Of a DNA stretch of 64,000 nt, positions 33,401 through 43,790 are shown one piece after another. The stretch comes from Tieghemostelium lacteum (Eukaryota > Evosea > Eumycetozoa > Dictyosteliales > Raperosteliaceae). The translations under genes were made by a program, and so were the position numbers. Positions within the stretch are counted from its first letter, which is position 1. Every line of letters begins with the position of its first letter. The notes beneath the pieces are model-generated. The model was given only the letters and a program-made list of their open reading frames with translations. It was not told the origin of the DNA and did not search any database. The stretch is from assembly GCA_001606155.1 (NCBI GenBank), contig LODT01000029.1, forward strand, positions 124,001-188,000, read 5' to 3'.

Positions 33401-33910
33401 TATAAATCTGATTCTGAAGACGATTATTCATCTGATTATATTTCATCCATGTCTTCTGGTTCCGAATCTGAAGATGAATATGATGATGGAAGTGAATCTG
33501 AAGATGATTGGGAAACTCTTGCTGAAAAGGCTGAAAAAGAGGATACTAGTCATAAACGTAAAAGAGAGGATTTAAACAAAAAACCTTCAACATCATCATC
33601 ATCATCATCCTCTTCAAAATCTACATCTAATGGTAGTAGTACAAAGAAAACAACCACAACTACAACAACATCAAGTTCTAAATCCTCCTCTTCAGATAAA
33701 TCAAAATCATCTTCATCATCAGATAAAAAGAAACCCTCATCTTCTGATAAAGATAAAGAAAAATCAAAATCAAAATCATCCTCATCAGATAAATCAAAAT
33801 CAAAATCATCATCATCGGATAAAAAGAAATCCTCATCTTCCGATAAAGATAAATCAAAATCAAAATCATCCTCATCAGATAAAAAGAAATCATCGTCCTC
33901 TGATAAATAA
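30496..33910 (+). CDS. spt16: FACT complex subunit SPT16
   Basis: Exons 30496-30772 and 30840-33910 give 1115 residues. The intron GTAATA...TTTAG restores the frame (TPKK then ISLFEGL). Parts in order: the N-terminal pita-bread aminopeptidase-like domain (IQTWLFGYELRDTVVLF; YMPIIQSGGNYDLKLS; GYGIGIEFQEAQLIIN), a charged linker, the dimerisation and PH-like middle domain (TIGTLEAHENGLRFTP; YKNIRHSIFQPAD; DLGFYGVPYTSNVF), then an acidic tail (~33360-33500). Unusually, about 110 further residues are Ser/Lys-rich with (S)nDK repeats. SPT16 pairs with SSRP1/POB3 to handle H2A-H2B during transcription and replication. Confidence 0.95.
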
Positions 33911-33974
33911 TAAATATTCAATATTATTATAATTTTATTATTTTAATTAATATTTCATACAATTATAAAAGGTT

Positions 33975-35043
33975 TTATTTTGATTGTTGTTGTTTTAATT
34001 GTGATTGATCTTTTGCTTTTTGAACTAATGGTAAGAGTTTATCCTTCTCAGCAAGAGATTGAATTAAATTTAAAATAAATGGTAAAAAGTTATGCTTTCT
34101 TCTGATATTTTCTTCTTTGTAGTTTCTAAATTTCTCTTGTTCCATTAGAATTTCGTTGTTGGCTGTATCAATTTCATTATCAATACTATCCAATTTCAAT
34201 TTAATTTTAGACTTTTCTTCATCTGATGTTGAGGTTTCAGATTGTTTGCTTGTCAATTCAACTTTTTCCTTTTCTAATTTTTCAATTTTCTCTTGTAGAG
34301 TTGTAGAACGATTCTTTATCACAGCCATCAAATTAAATCTAATCTCACCTTGACTGTACTTGTCCATACGTTTCTGAATAAATGGTGTAACTTTTTCTAA
34401 CCAATTCTCAGGAGTACAATCATCTAATGAAATGGGTCCCTTTTGAAGTCCATCCAATTCATAAACTTTTCCTTCAAATGGTATATAACTGATAAAATGA
34501 AATGGTTCTTCTTTTTTTCCCTTTTTCTTTGAGATGATAAAAGAATCAGGTACTGAAAAACTATTGTGTGTCTCTCTAATCAAATCACTATTACCAATTG
34601 CCTCTCCTTTCATAAGTGGTGGGAATTCCTTTGTAAATGATTTAAAATTACCAAGTTCCTCACCTAACTCTATAGTTTCATTATTCATCAGAATTGATAG
34701 AATAGCTTGTGTTGCACATGCATTATTTATAACTTGATAGGCAAAAAATAAATTATCATTCTCACTTACTACCTTTTCTTCTTTATCTTGCATCCATTTA
34801 AATAAAAATATTAATCCATATATTTCTCTACATTATTAATAACTATAGTTAGTTATGGTCTACCTTTTTAACCTATTATATCAAATGTCTTAAACTTCCA
34901 TACCCTAACCTATTGTATTCACTTGGATCTAATGTATATAATTCTTCAACTTGTATATTTTTAACACCAATTTGTTGAATTAATTCAGTAAATACACCTG
35001 GATCACTTTCAATTGTACACCAACCTTCATAATTATCACCCAT
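33975..35043 (-). CDS. uchl5: Ubiquitin C-terminal hydrolase UCHL5/UCH37
   Basis: Exon 1 (35043-34904) and exon 2 (34827-33975) give 330 residues, matching human UCHL5 (329). Exon 1 encodes [20 protein letters not shown]. Exon 2 has GLIFLFKW, the catalytic cysteine in NNACATQAI (about Cys84), the histidine in PFHFISY and the aspartate in VYELDGL. After the UCH domain comes a long charged coiled coil and the ULD-like C-terminus ([28 protein letters not shown]), where family members bind RPN13 or INO80. It should trim or debranch ubiquitin chains at the proteasome. Confidence 0.94.
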
Positions 35044-35176
35044 CTTTCAACTTCACAAATTTTAATAAAAAAACTAATAAAAAAAAAAAATTCATTTCAA
35101 ATCAAAATAAATTAATTAAATAAATTACATTTATTTCAAAAAATTAGATTGATTGATTCATTTATATAGGTGAGTT

Positions 35177-35515
35177 TTGTATAGGTCTAATATCTTGGTT
35201 AAAAGTTCGTATACTAACAATAGATCTTATAGGTCTTTACTAATAAAAATAGCCGAGAATCTAAATACCTTACAATTACATATAGCAGAGAGTATTTATG
35301 AAGTTTTAGAGGAAATTTTTTGTTCTGTTATCTCCCTATCTGATCTCAGTATCAGTAAATTTGAAACATATTTCTCAGATTTTACAATATTATAATTTCT
35401 TCCTCTTCATTTAAATACTATAGACACTAATCCTGACACTAGTGACCACAACTATCCTTGGAAAGATACAGAAAAACAATCACAAACTTATGATATTATT
35501 AGTATATATTTGTAA
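35177..35515 (+). CDS. Possible small gene or 3' remnant, two exons
   Basis: 35177-35354 and 35424-35515 can be joined across GTAAAT...TATAG in consistent phase. The product contains IAENLNTLQLHIAESIYEV and, after the splice, NTNPDTSDHNYPWKDTEKQS, ending at TAA 35513-35515. Codon use is gene-like. No in-frame ATG is visible at the 5' end, so a first exon is missing from my reading or the gene is truncated. The family is not recognised. It lies in the 740-nt gap between uchl5 and ap5s1. Confidence 0.35.
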
Positions 35516-35783
35516 TTTCCTATAAATAAAGTACCTAACTTCAATTTAATATTATTTATATAAATTGGTCAAATATTTTTTGATTTTTAGTTGAATTTGG
35601 TATAGTTTCTGTTGAAAAAATATAACTTTAAAAAAATATTTATGTGTGAATAAAAAAAAAATTAAATACCAGTGGATAAATAAATTCATTAAATCTAAAA
35701 AGAATTTCCAAATTTGATAAAGTCTAATGAAATATTTTTTTTTACATTTTTATTCTTTTAAATTTTTTTTTTCGGATTATCAG

Positions 35784-36670
35784 ATGGTTTGCGGGTTTCT
35801 GATTCACACTATTGATCAACAACAGCAACAGCAACAACAACAACAGGCTAATAGTACAAATAATATTATATATTTATCACAATTCTATACATCAGAAGGT
35901 AATAATCAAGATTTTCAAAAACGTCAGAATGCAGTAATATCTAAAGTGATGAAAGATTACTCATTTAAATTACAATGTGAGAACTTTAAACCTGATGAGA
36001 AGTTGTACCCAGATTGGATAAATATATACAGTGGAAAGACTCAATCTATAATGGTTGATAATATGAATAAGAGTGATCAGTTACAAGGTATATCAGGTAC
36101 CGGTACTATAAGTAGTACCCAACAACAACTGATTCAACAGCAACAACAGTTACAGCAGCAACAGTTTCCACAACATATTGGTATAGGATCTAAAGAAGGA
36201 ATCTTTAGAATTCTACCAAAACCTAAACCATCAACACTTTCCCAGTTAACTACCAACACCGACTCCGAAACACAAATCCTACAAGACCCTTCCTATTATT
36301 TTCAAACTAGTAAATATGTAATTTGGAAAAAACTTCTAGGTGTATGTTTCACTATTATCTGCGAAGAAGATGAAAACAGATTATTAGTATCCAATTTCTT
36401 AAATATGTTCAGTAACATTGCTTCTGATCATTTTAAAAATACTCTCTCAAAAGCAACTCCAACTCAAGATGTATGTAATTTCTATAAACCATTAAATATA
36501 AATTTGAATTTATTGACACTTTATAATCTCTTTTATCTTAGATATTCCCAAAAACTGACGAATTACTAGTACTTTTAAATAGTTATTTACCAAATGGACA
36601 ATTATTATTCATTTCGAATCAATTTTCAAAACACATCAAAACAACTATACCAAATATTTTGTCTTCATAA
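35784..36670 (+). CDS. ap5s1: AP-5 adaptor complex sigma subunit (AP5S1)
   Basis: Exons 35784-36470 and 36542-36670 give 271 residues; the intron is GTATGT...CTTAG. It starts MVCGFLIHTIDQ, like the human MVHAFLIHTL start. The conserved ends match too: KEGIFRILPKP, YVIWKKLLGVCFTIICEEDE, then LLVLLNSYLPNGQLLFISNQ in exon 2. Amoeba-specific poly-Gln inserts (35818-35846 and 36120-36170) lengthen it over the ~200-residue human protein. AP-5 acts with SPG11/SPG15 on late endosomes. The second exon is essential for the C-terminal sigma fold. Confidence 0.82.
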
Positions 36671-36923
36671 ATGTATATAAATCATCATAATGCTTATTTA
36701 TTTGTGTAAATTTCACTTATCCTACCACAAAATGTTTTTAGAACTGTGCATCCAGATTTTGTGTTTTCTAATTTTAAAAGAAAATTTTAATTAATTTTTT
36801 TAGATATTCAACAACAATTCCATCAATGCTATTCTTAAATTCAAGAAAATTTTAAATCAAAAATCTAATTTATTCAACTATAAATAATGTCTGATTTTTT
36901 TATATTTATAAATTAATTTAAAA

Positions 36924-37649
36924 ATGAATAGAATATACAGTATAGTTGTAATATTGGTTTTAGTTTCTTCGTTGGTTAGTAGTCAAATTGACAGTGGAAT
37001 GAATATTGGGTATAGAATTGAAAGAACTGAAGCAGGGGACTACGGTATAAGAATTTATCCAGAAATTGATTTTGAAGGTATATATTTCGTTTATGGTATT
37101 ACAACAAACCCTATAACTTTGGAAAGAAACAATAGAATTCCAATGAATGATTGGATTCCATTGAATAGATTTGATTTAAGAGCTGGTGAAATGTATATTG
37201 TCATTCAACAAAATGAAAGAGAAAATGTAACTTCTCAATCCACAAAGTTTATTCCAAATGCTTTTGCAATCAGTCAATACAGTTATCCAGCAAGTCAATG
37301 TGCACTAACTGTAAAAATTACAATTGTTGGTTCAACTGGTGTTATTGATTCACTTTATAGAGAGAGAGTACAATTCACTGGTTATTTCATTGCACCATTT
37401 GATCATTCAGGAAGAACTCAAATTCTCAGAATTGTAGATGCAAATAACGGTGATTTTGAATGTTCGAATCCAATTGAACTCAGAGGAAATTCAGATTTCC
37501 CAAGTACAGGTTCATCTCTCAAAAGAATAAGTTGTGAATTACCACCAGGTCCATGCAGAGATACAACTTTCTTATTTGTTGGGCAAGACAGTAACTCTCG
37601 TGGAACACCTTTCAATTTCTACTGTCAAGATCCAAATATCAAATGTTAA
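36924..37649 (+). CDS. Secreted protein, dictyostelid family (241 aa)
   Basis: An intronless 241-residue protein with a clear signal peptide (MNRIYSIVVILVLVSSLVSS). The mature part is beta-rich (IDSGMNIGYRIERTEAGDYG; RFDLRAGEMYIVIQQNE) with six cysteines, mostly near the C-terminus, so it is probably disulphide-bonded. It has no membrane anchor and no recognised domain. Relatives: a divergent gene at 61206-61917 (-) and fragments at 24166-24285, 30190-30305 and 62237-62380. Its last ~240 bp are almost identical to the 61206 gene while the first part is quite different, suggesting gene conversion. Confidence 0.75.
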   Translation: MNRIYSIVVILVLVSSLVSSQIDSGMNIGYRIERTEAGDYGIRIYPEIDFEGIYFVYGITTNPITLERNNRIPMNDWIPLNRFDLRAGEMYIVIQQNERENVTSQSTKFIPNAFAISQYSYPASQCALTVKITIVGSTGVIDSLYRERVQFTGYFIAPFDHSGRTQILRIVDANNGDFECSNPIELRGNSDFPSTGSSLKRISCELPPGPCRDTTFLFVGQDSNSRGTPFNFYCQDPNIKC

Positions 37650-37739
37650 TCATTTCATTTCATCTACTTATTTTTTAAATTAATATAATATTTATTCATA
37701 ATAAATTCATTAATTTAATACCTATTCAACCTCTTAAAA

Positions 37740-38410
37740 ACAATGCATTCGAATAATTTATATTATGTTTTAATATAACATATCAAAAAGTGATGGGATT
37801 AATGGTTTCCACCAAATTTACTTTAATACCCAAACATTTGGTTTTCAAATTAACTTGATAAATTCTATTAATTCAACAAGTCACTTGATCAATAAATTTA
37901 TATTTAAAAAAAATTAAATACTTTCTAGAATTCAATATAAACTATGGGTATATTAGTTAAATATATACTTGTTTATCTTAATAAAGGTATTAACCATTGT
38001 TCAACCATCTATAAATATTAAATCACCATTCATTAAATAAATAAAAATAAAAAAAAAACAAAAAACCATACTTAAATGATTTTTAGAAACATTTTTTATT
38101 TCTATTCTAAACTGATATATGCAATGAAAGAGAATTGAACATGAATCATTATATTCATTTAATGAGATAAATTCAATGTTATAAATTAAAAATAAAGTAT
38201 ATAAATTAAAATAATTAAATTTAAAATTAATTATTATGATGATTTTATTTTAATAACTCTGAATTACAATAATAAAAAAATTGAATTGAAATAAATAAAA
38301 AAAGAGTGGGTTTAGTTATTGGCGATCTACCGATGCTACTCTCGATTGTCTAACTATTTACCACTCTTTAAAATTATACTTACTTGAAATTTATATTTAA
38401 AAAAAAAGTT
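37740..38410 (-). repeat. Dispersed repeat, copy 2 (long form)
   Basis: Homologous to copy 3 over its full length: a peptide-coding remnant (37790-37910, plus strand), the ATTAACCATTG...ATCACCATTCATT block (37988-38036), block B (38112-38150) and the 69-nt core (38301-38369, minus strand). The peptide part and the core face each other. It lies between the secreted-protein gene and the Hsp20 gene. Confidence 0.75.
38301..38369 (-). ncRNA. 69-nt hairpin-closed element, copy 2
   Basis: On the minus strand it begins AAAGAGTGG and ends CCACTCTTT, a perfect 9-bp closing stem, followed by a T-run of seven. The upstream TTCAAGTAAGTATAATTTT segment is kept. The interior is identical to copy 5. No reading frame; transcription not proven. 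Confidence 0.6.
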
Positions 38411-38524
38411 TTGATTCTCTTTTAAGAAAAACATAGTTCAAGTCATAGAAGGGCAATCCTAGGAAATTTCAACATGAATTAAAATATTCTTATGTACATT
38501 ATTTATTTTGAATTTCTTTTAAAT

Positions 38525-39072
38525 TTACAATATATTAACTTTAAAAGAGAGTGGATCTGTTTTCAAAAGTTTAATTGATAAAATTCCATTATCAAATGCA
38601 GCTGTAATATTGTTTAAATCTAAATATTGGTTCTTGATTGAAATTACTTTTCTAAATTTACCGCTTTCAATCTCTATTGTCAAATACTGATATTTATCTG
38701 TTGGTGTAGGTGTTGTTGATTGCTTTTCGGAAACATTCAAATGATTTTTGGTTGTTTCTAAATCTTCAATTGATGGCTTTTCAGAAACATGTTGAGAGAC
38801 ATTTGAGCTTTTATTATCTACAATTGTCAATAATGTAGATTTTCTCTTATTTTCACCTGTAATGATAAGATTTGATTTTTCAATGACAATTTTTATATCA
38901 TGTTTGTTGACACCTGCCAACTGAAGCTATTGGGAAGTTCAATTATATTACTATTTGGTGTATAGAATCTCTCTTCTTTTGATTTTAACACTATTTCATT
39001 ATATAATTGTTTTTCAATATCACTAAAAAGTGATTGGTGTGGATATTGATTAAATACGCTGCAAGACATTAT
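38525..39072 (-). pseudogene. hspG-like small heat-shock protein (Hsp20) with a shifted frame
   Basis: From ATG 39072 the minus strand reads MSCSVFNQYPHQSLFSDIEK... to ...NSNIIELPNSF, the normal lead-in to an alpha-crystallin domain. The domain then continues in another frame: LAGVNKHDIKIVIEKSNLII, a ~45-residue Ser/Thr-rich insert, then KYQYLTIEIESGKFRKVISI and ISIKLLKTDP. The insert between strands is typical of dictyostelid hspG proteins. The frame change lies near 38930, with no splice signals to explain it. One missing base would account for it, so this is either a recent pseudogene or an assembly error. Without it the protein would be ~180 residues. Confidence 0.7.
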
Positions 39073-39437
39073 AATTATGATTATGATTTAACTTCTTCTG
39101 TAATATATTATTTGATATAATGATTCGAAATGAAATATCATTTTTTTAATTTATAGATCACAGTAAAGAAATACACTTGATTATTCACATTGAAGTAACC
39201 AAAAAATAAAAAAAATTTTATTGAAATAAACAAAAAAAAAAGTTGACAAGATACACAGAACTATTAACCTCACCTCCATTAAAAAAACCCTAAAACAGAC
39301 CTGTTGGTATCATTACATGCTTTGAACATGCATCAATACAAATCAAAAGAAAAATGTAATATGATTTTGAATATACTTTCCTTTTTTTATTTATATGTTC
39401 TTGGGTTAGTTTTATTTAAATATGAATACAAATTAGA

Positions 39438-40552
39438 TTAGGTATTTTGAGTTTTAGTTGCAATAATACTTGGACCTTGTTCCTCATATTCTTGTTTTGT
39501 GATCCATTGTGTGGATTGAGATGCAGCCATTTTGGAAGCACCTTTCCAGGTTGAGAGTCTACGATCTGGTAAAGATGTGAATTTAATTTTAAGTTTTTGG
39601 TTGAGTGCTATGATTTCTTTGTAGAGTCTGTATTCGAAGCCTTTAAAGAGAGTAGTACCACCAACTAGATAGACATTTTCATAGAGTCCACCTCGAATGT
39701 CTATATCACATTTAGCAATGGAATTGAAAACAGCTTTATGAATACCATTGAAATCAAAGTCTAGATATGAAGGATCAAAGAGTGATTCAGTACAACTGAA
39801 TCTTTCAGTGCCAACTTTAATATCTCTTCCATCTGGTAGAGTATAGATTTTATCTTGTGTCTGTAGATTTTGAGCATTTTTCAATTCATCATTGAAATCG
39901 TAGGCTATATAACTAACTTTTTCTTTGATATCTTTTATAGTGTGGGATTTTTCTTGTGGGGTTATCAAGGAATTTTCTTTTAGCATACGACCTAAGAAAT
40001 CAGTGATATCTCTACCACCTAATTTCAAAGATATAGTATTGGTACGGAGAGTATTTCCTTCGTATATAGGTACAACATTAGTAATGCTATCACCACAATC
40101 CACTATAACACCAGTGTTAATATCACAGGATTGTAAAGCCAATAAAGCAGAGTTGGCAATAGTCAGCGAAGGTACATTGAATTTCTCAAACATAATTTGT
40201 GCCATTTTACTTCTGTTAGCCTTCAAATTCAATGGTGAATCAGTTAACAATACAGATTGATTTTTACTTTCAACCTTAAGTTCCTTATCGTATATATAAC
40301 TCCACATCTTTTCCATTGCATCCCAATTTGTAATCAAACCACGATCAATTGGTAGTTTTAATGTTAATTGATCACTCTTATTCAATGCATCATTTCCAAT
40401 AAAATAGTCAGGACCATCAAAAACACCAGCAAATTTTGAGTAACCTACAACTGATGGTATTTCACAAACTACATTTTCATCACCTGCATATCCTACTCTT
40501 GTAGATCCTGATCCACTATCTATTACAATTGATCTATTACTCCTTTTTAATA
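39438..40552 (-). CDS. Divergent actin or actin-related protein, start unresolved
   Basis: The frame is open from about 40552 to the stop at 39438, about 370 residues. It aligns along all of actin: SIVIDSGSGSTRVGYAGDE (phosphate loop 1), LPIDRGLITNWDAMEKMWSY, LLTDSPLNLKANRSKMAQIM, GVIVDCGDSITNVVPIYEG (loop 2), YENVYLVGGTTLFKGF and STWKGASKMAAS. It is closer to conventional actin than to Arp1-3 but much diverged: no typical acidic N-terminus or C-terminal HRKCF, and a Gln/Asn-rich end. No in-frame ATG precedes RSIVIDSG. A GTATGT...TTAATAG intron at about 40552-40585 suggests a short first exon that I cannot place. Confidence 0.75.
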
Positions 40553-40566
40553 GTATACCATTAATA

Positions 40567-41719
40567 ACTATTAAATTTTATTATTTTAATGAATTACATA
40601 CATGTTTACTGACTAGTAGTAATAAATTAATAATAATGTATTTTAAAAAATCATTTAAAAGATTAATAAAAAAAAAATTCAAAAAAGATATTTATTTTCA
40701 GATTTTTCTTTGAATTATAACAAATCCGATCATAATATATTCTTAACTATTATAATAGTTTTTAGGAAAAAAGAAATTATTTAAAATTTCTAAATAAATA
40801 ATAATAATATAATAATATTTAGTTAATATATTTGAAAAAGAAAATATATAATTTTCTTTAGATTTATTTCAAAAGGGATCCCAGCATAAAAATTTAAATT
40901 TAAACAGTTTGATATAATATGGCATGAGAATAGATATTTATTTTTTATTTGGTAATAAAAGATTTTAATTTACCAAAATATTTTTCCTAATTCAATTAAC
41001 TTTTAATTAATGGTGATGTGAATAGCTCCTATTTCATTACCAAATTCATTGGAAAAACTGAAGGTAGAAGCATCTTTAAGAAATTAAAAAATATAAATAC
41101 CTCCAATGTTTAGATATTTATATTTAAAGTAGATTTTATAAATTTAAAATAGATATCTTCTTTCCAAAATATTTAAAGAAATTAACCTATGTTTTTACTA
41201 AATATTATATCTTTAAACTAGTTATCGAACAAGGTAAAATTTTTTTTTCATTTAATTAAATATGAGACTAGATGAAGATATTAAAAAAATTGAATAATAT
41301 GTTTCAAACTGTTTAAACATTAAAATTGTATATTTTTTCTTATATTAATATTTTTTCTTATATTAATATTTTTTTTTTTGATTTACAAAATAGGTATTTC
41401 ATCTTTTCATGAAACTTCTCATATCCAATACAACTGTTGATTTGGTATATTAAAAAATAATCTAATGATAAAAAAATAAAGTAATTATTATAAAATAAAA
41501 ATATTATAGTGGATATAATTTTAGTAATCTCATAACTTTAAAATTTTTCCAATGCATACATTTAAAAAAGAATTATTTAGCCAGCTGATAAAAGATGTAT
41601 CTATTTGAATTTAGTTATTTAGAGGTTGAATTAATTAATTTATAAAAAAAAATATAAATTTAAAAAAAAAGAGTTCATTTTATATTACTTACTCATATAT
41701 AGTATAGAATTTTATAAAT
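40567..41719. other. AT-rich intergenic region with duplicated promoter DNA
   Basis: No coding sequence seen. Its right part (about 41440-41719) is homologous to 46080-46408, the upstream region of the other intact family member. The shared word CCAGCTGATAAAAGATGTA (41581-41599) is the most conserved. Elsewhere long A/T runs and a repeated TTTTTTCTTATATTAATA (41333-41368). Confidence 0.6.
41581..41599 (+). promoter_or_regulatory. Conserved upstream word of the two-exon family
   Basis: CCAGCTGATAAAAGATGTA lies about 121-139 bp before the ATG at 41720. It is identical at 46265-46283, about 126-144 bp before the ATG at 46409. The surrounding DNA between the two copies is much more diverged, so this may be a regulatory site. 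It includes the palindrome CAGCTG. Confidence 0.45.
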
Positions 41720-43464
41720 ATGGATTTTGAAACAAAGTTAAAAAAGGTTTCTAAAGATATGGGAATTGGTGAGGAGAACTGGGCATTCTTAATGGCTCCA
41801 GGAATAGGAGGTTTCTTAATCAAATATAAGATCATATCAGCCAATGAATGGTATCAACTTCAAAATGGTTTGATTGGTATGGTTCCATTTATTGGTCCAC
41901 TTTTACAAAGTGTTGTTGGAAGTATGTATAATTGTTTACTAATTTTTTAAAATTAAAAAAACTAATTCAAATTTGATTTGATTTAAATTAAGTTGTTTTG
42001 GGTAGAATATTTGAATCTGAAACTGATCAATTGAAAAAGCAAATTGAAAAGTTAAATGAAAGAATTAATGAAGTCTACAAGAAAATGGATTCTTTATTCC
42101 AACAAAATTGGTTAGAACTTTGTCAAAAGAAAACTGAAGTAGTATGGAGTAATTTAACTGATCTAAAGTCAGAATTAGGATTATTACAAGATAGCATTGA
42201 TGCTGAAGACCCAGAAAATAATATTAATGAGTGTAAAAGAGTTGTTAGAAATAGAGTTGCCAATGTTATTAATGGTTTCAATGAATTGTTAATATTCTGT
42301 GCTCATCCTACCTATGTTAGAAAATGTAGTAAACTCTACATTGGTATAACATTTGCATTTGCTTATTTCTATTCAGAACTTGATAGATGTGGAGAAAGTT
42401 GGGGATTTAATCCTAGACAGATTAAAGGAAGTAAATCTTATAAATCAGCAAAACAACGTTGTTCTGATGTACTTGCAGAATCTTATGAAAACCTCTCTAA
42501 AGTTGAAATCAGTAAAAAGATTAAAGAACCATTATGGCATTGTTTTACTGATCTTGATCTAACAGTTTATCCAATTCCACCATTCATGCCAAATGATAAA
42601 ATAATTCCATTAGATGAAAAAGAATATAATTACATTCTTAGATATGATCCACAACATCAATTGGAATCTCATAATTATAGATCAACATCAGAGTATAGTG
42701 ATAAAGTTGATATTTATTCTGGTTGTAGAGGAATAACAATTGGATTAGATCGTTATAATCAACATTCAGATACAAGATTATTTTTCAAAAATACAGGAGC
42801 CAAAGTATTTTCATTAACTTTCCACGTTCTCTCTTGTATCATGGTTAGTCACTATTCTGTTAAAATTCAAAAATTATTTGATGAGATGCCAACCATTAGT
42901 TCATTTTCTGAGGGAGAGCTTTATTATTATCTAACAAGATATTCTAGTGGTTACCCAAATATACCTGGGTTGGATTTCAAAAATTTGATGGAGTTACAAT
43001 CAAAATACCCTGAAGAAAATAGAATTGGATATGGTCGTTATAATCCATATGATAAGAAAGATGTTAAAGAAGATGCAGATGTTAAATTAATACTCTATAA
43101 CCTATGTAAAGATAACCTTAATTTCCCAAATCAAAGACCAACCCTTGTTTATGAAACTGATAAAAACAAAAGAATTGCACATCATACTGCAATCAATGTG
43201 CCAAATACTGATAGAGAGGAAAGTAAAAATACTGAAGGATTCATAGAATTCCCTAATTATGGAGGTGTTAGAGGTGGAAAAATCACAATTCCATTAATTC
43301 ATTTCCCAAATTCTTTCTATGGAATCATTACCATTGAAACCTTTGATAATCAATTAAGTAGACATCAATTTGGTGCAACCTATGCACATGATCCATTTAA
43401 AGTTGAATATTCAAAATTAGGTTATTTAGAATTTAGTGTTGTTAATGGTACTGTTACTAAATAA
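41720..43464 (+). CDS. Two-exon 'GRIFESETD' family protein, copy B
   Basis: Exon 1 (41720-41921) and exon 2 (41993-43464) join across GTATGT...TTAAG to give about 557 residues. The splice makes ...LLQSVVGIVLGRIFESETDQ. Residues ~12-80 are hydrophobic and glycine-rich (WAFLMAPGIGGFLIKY; LIGMVPFIGPLLQSVVGIVL), like a membrane-active helical hairpin. Next is a heptad-type coiled coil (LKKQIEKLNERINEVYKKMD), a helical domain with several Cys (FCAHPTYVRKCSKLYIGITF) and a beta-rich C-terminal half. There is no signal peptide. I do not recognise a named family. Helical-hairpin plus coiled-coil plus beta layout is seen in some membrane-acting proteins, but this is inference only. Confidence 0.75.
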
Positions 43465-43485
43465 TTGATATATTACAAATGGTTT

Positions 43486-43509
43486 ATTTGTTTCACCTAT
43501 TAAACAAAT
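43486..43509 (+). terminator. 3' hairpin of family copy B
   Basis: ATTTGTTT/AAACAAAT arms around CACCTATT, about 20 nt after the stop and followed by a T12 run. The same structure follows the other two family copies. Confidence 0.5.
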
Positions 43510-43790
43510 TTTTTTTTTTTTACCAAAAAAAACTTAAACAAAATAAAATTTAAATTGTTATGATATAAAATTTATATTCGATATGTATCTTTTTTGAGAT
43601 GTGAATACTAAAAAAAAAGTTATTCAAAAATGTTTGAAACATCTATATTTTCATTTTATATTTTAATAGTTAATTAGATTTTCTATATATTAAGGCAATT
43701 TTCTCATTTCTGTTTTAAGATTGATAAAAATATCTAAATTCAATCAATTTTTTTTAAATTTAATTTTTTTTTTAATCATTAAATTTTAGC

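Noticed and set aside
33550-33921. Minus-strand acidic frame across the SPT16 tail
   Set aside because: It is the complement of the Ser/Lys repeat (TCA/AAA codons read backwards as Asp/Glu/Leu). No independent signals.
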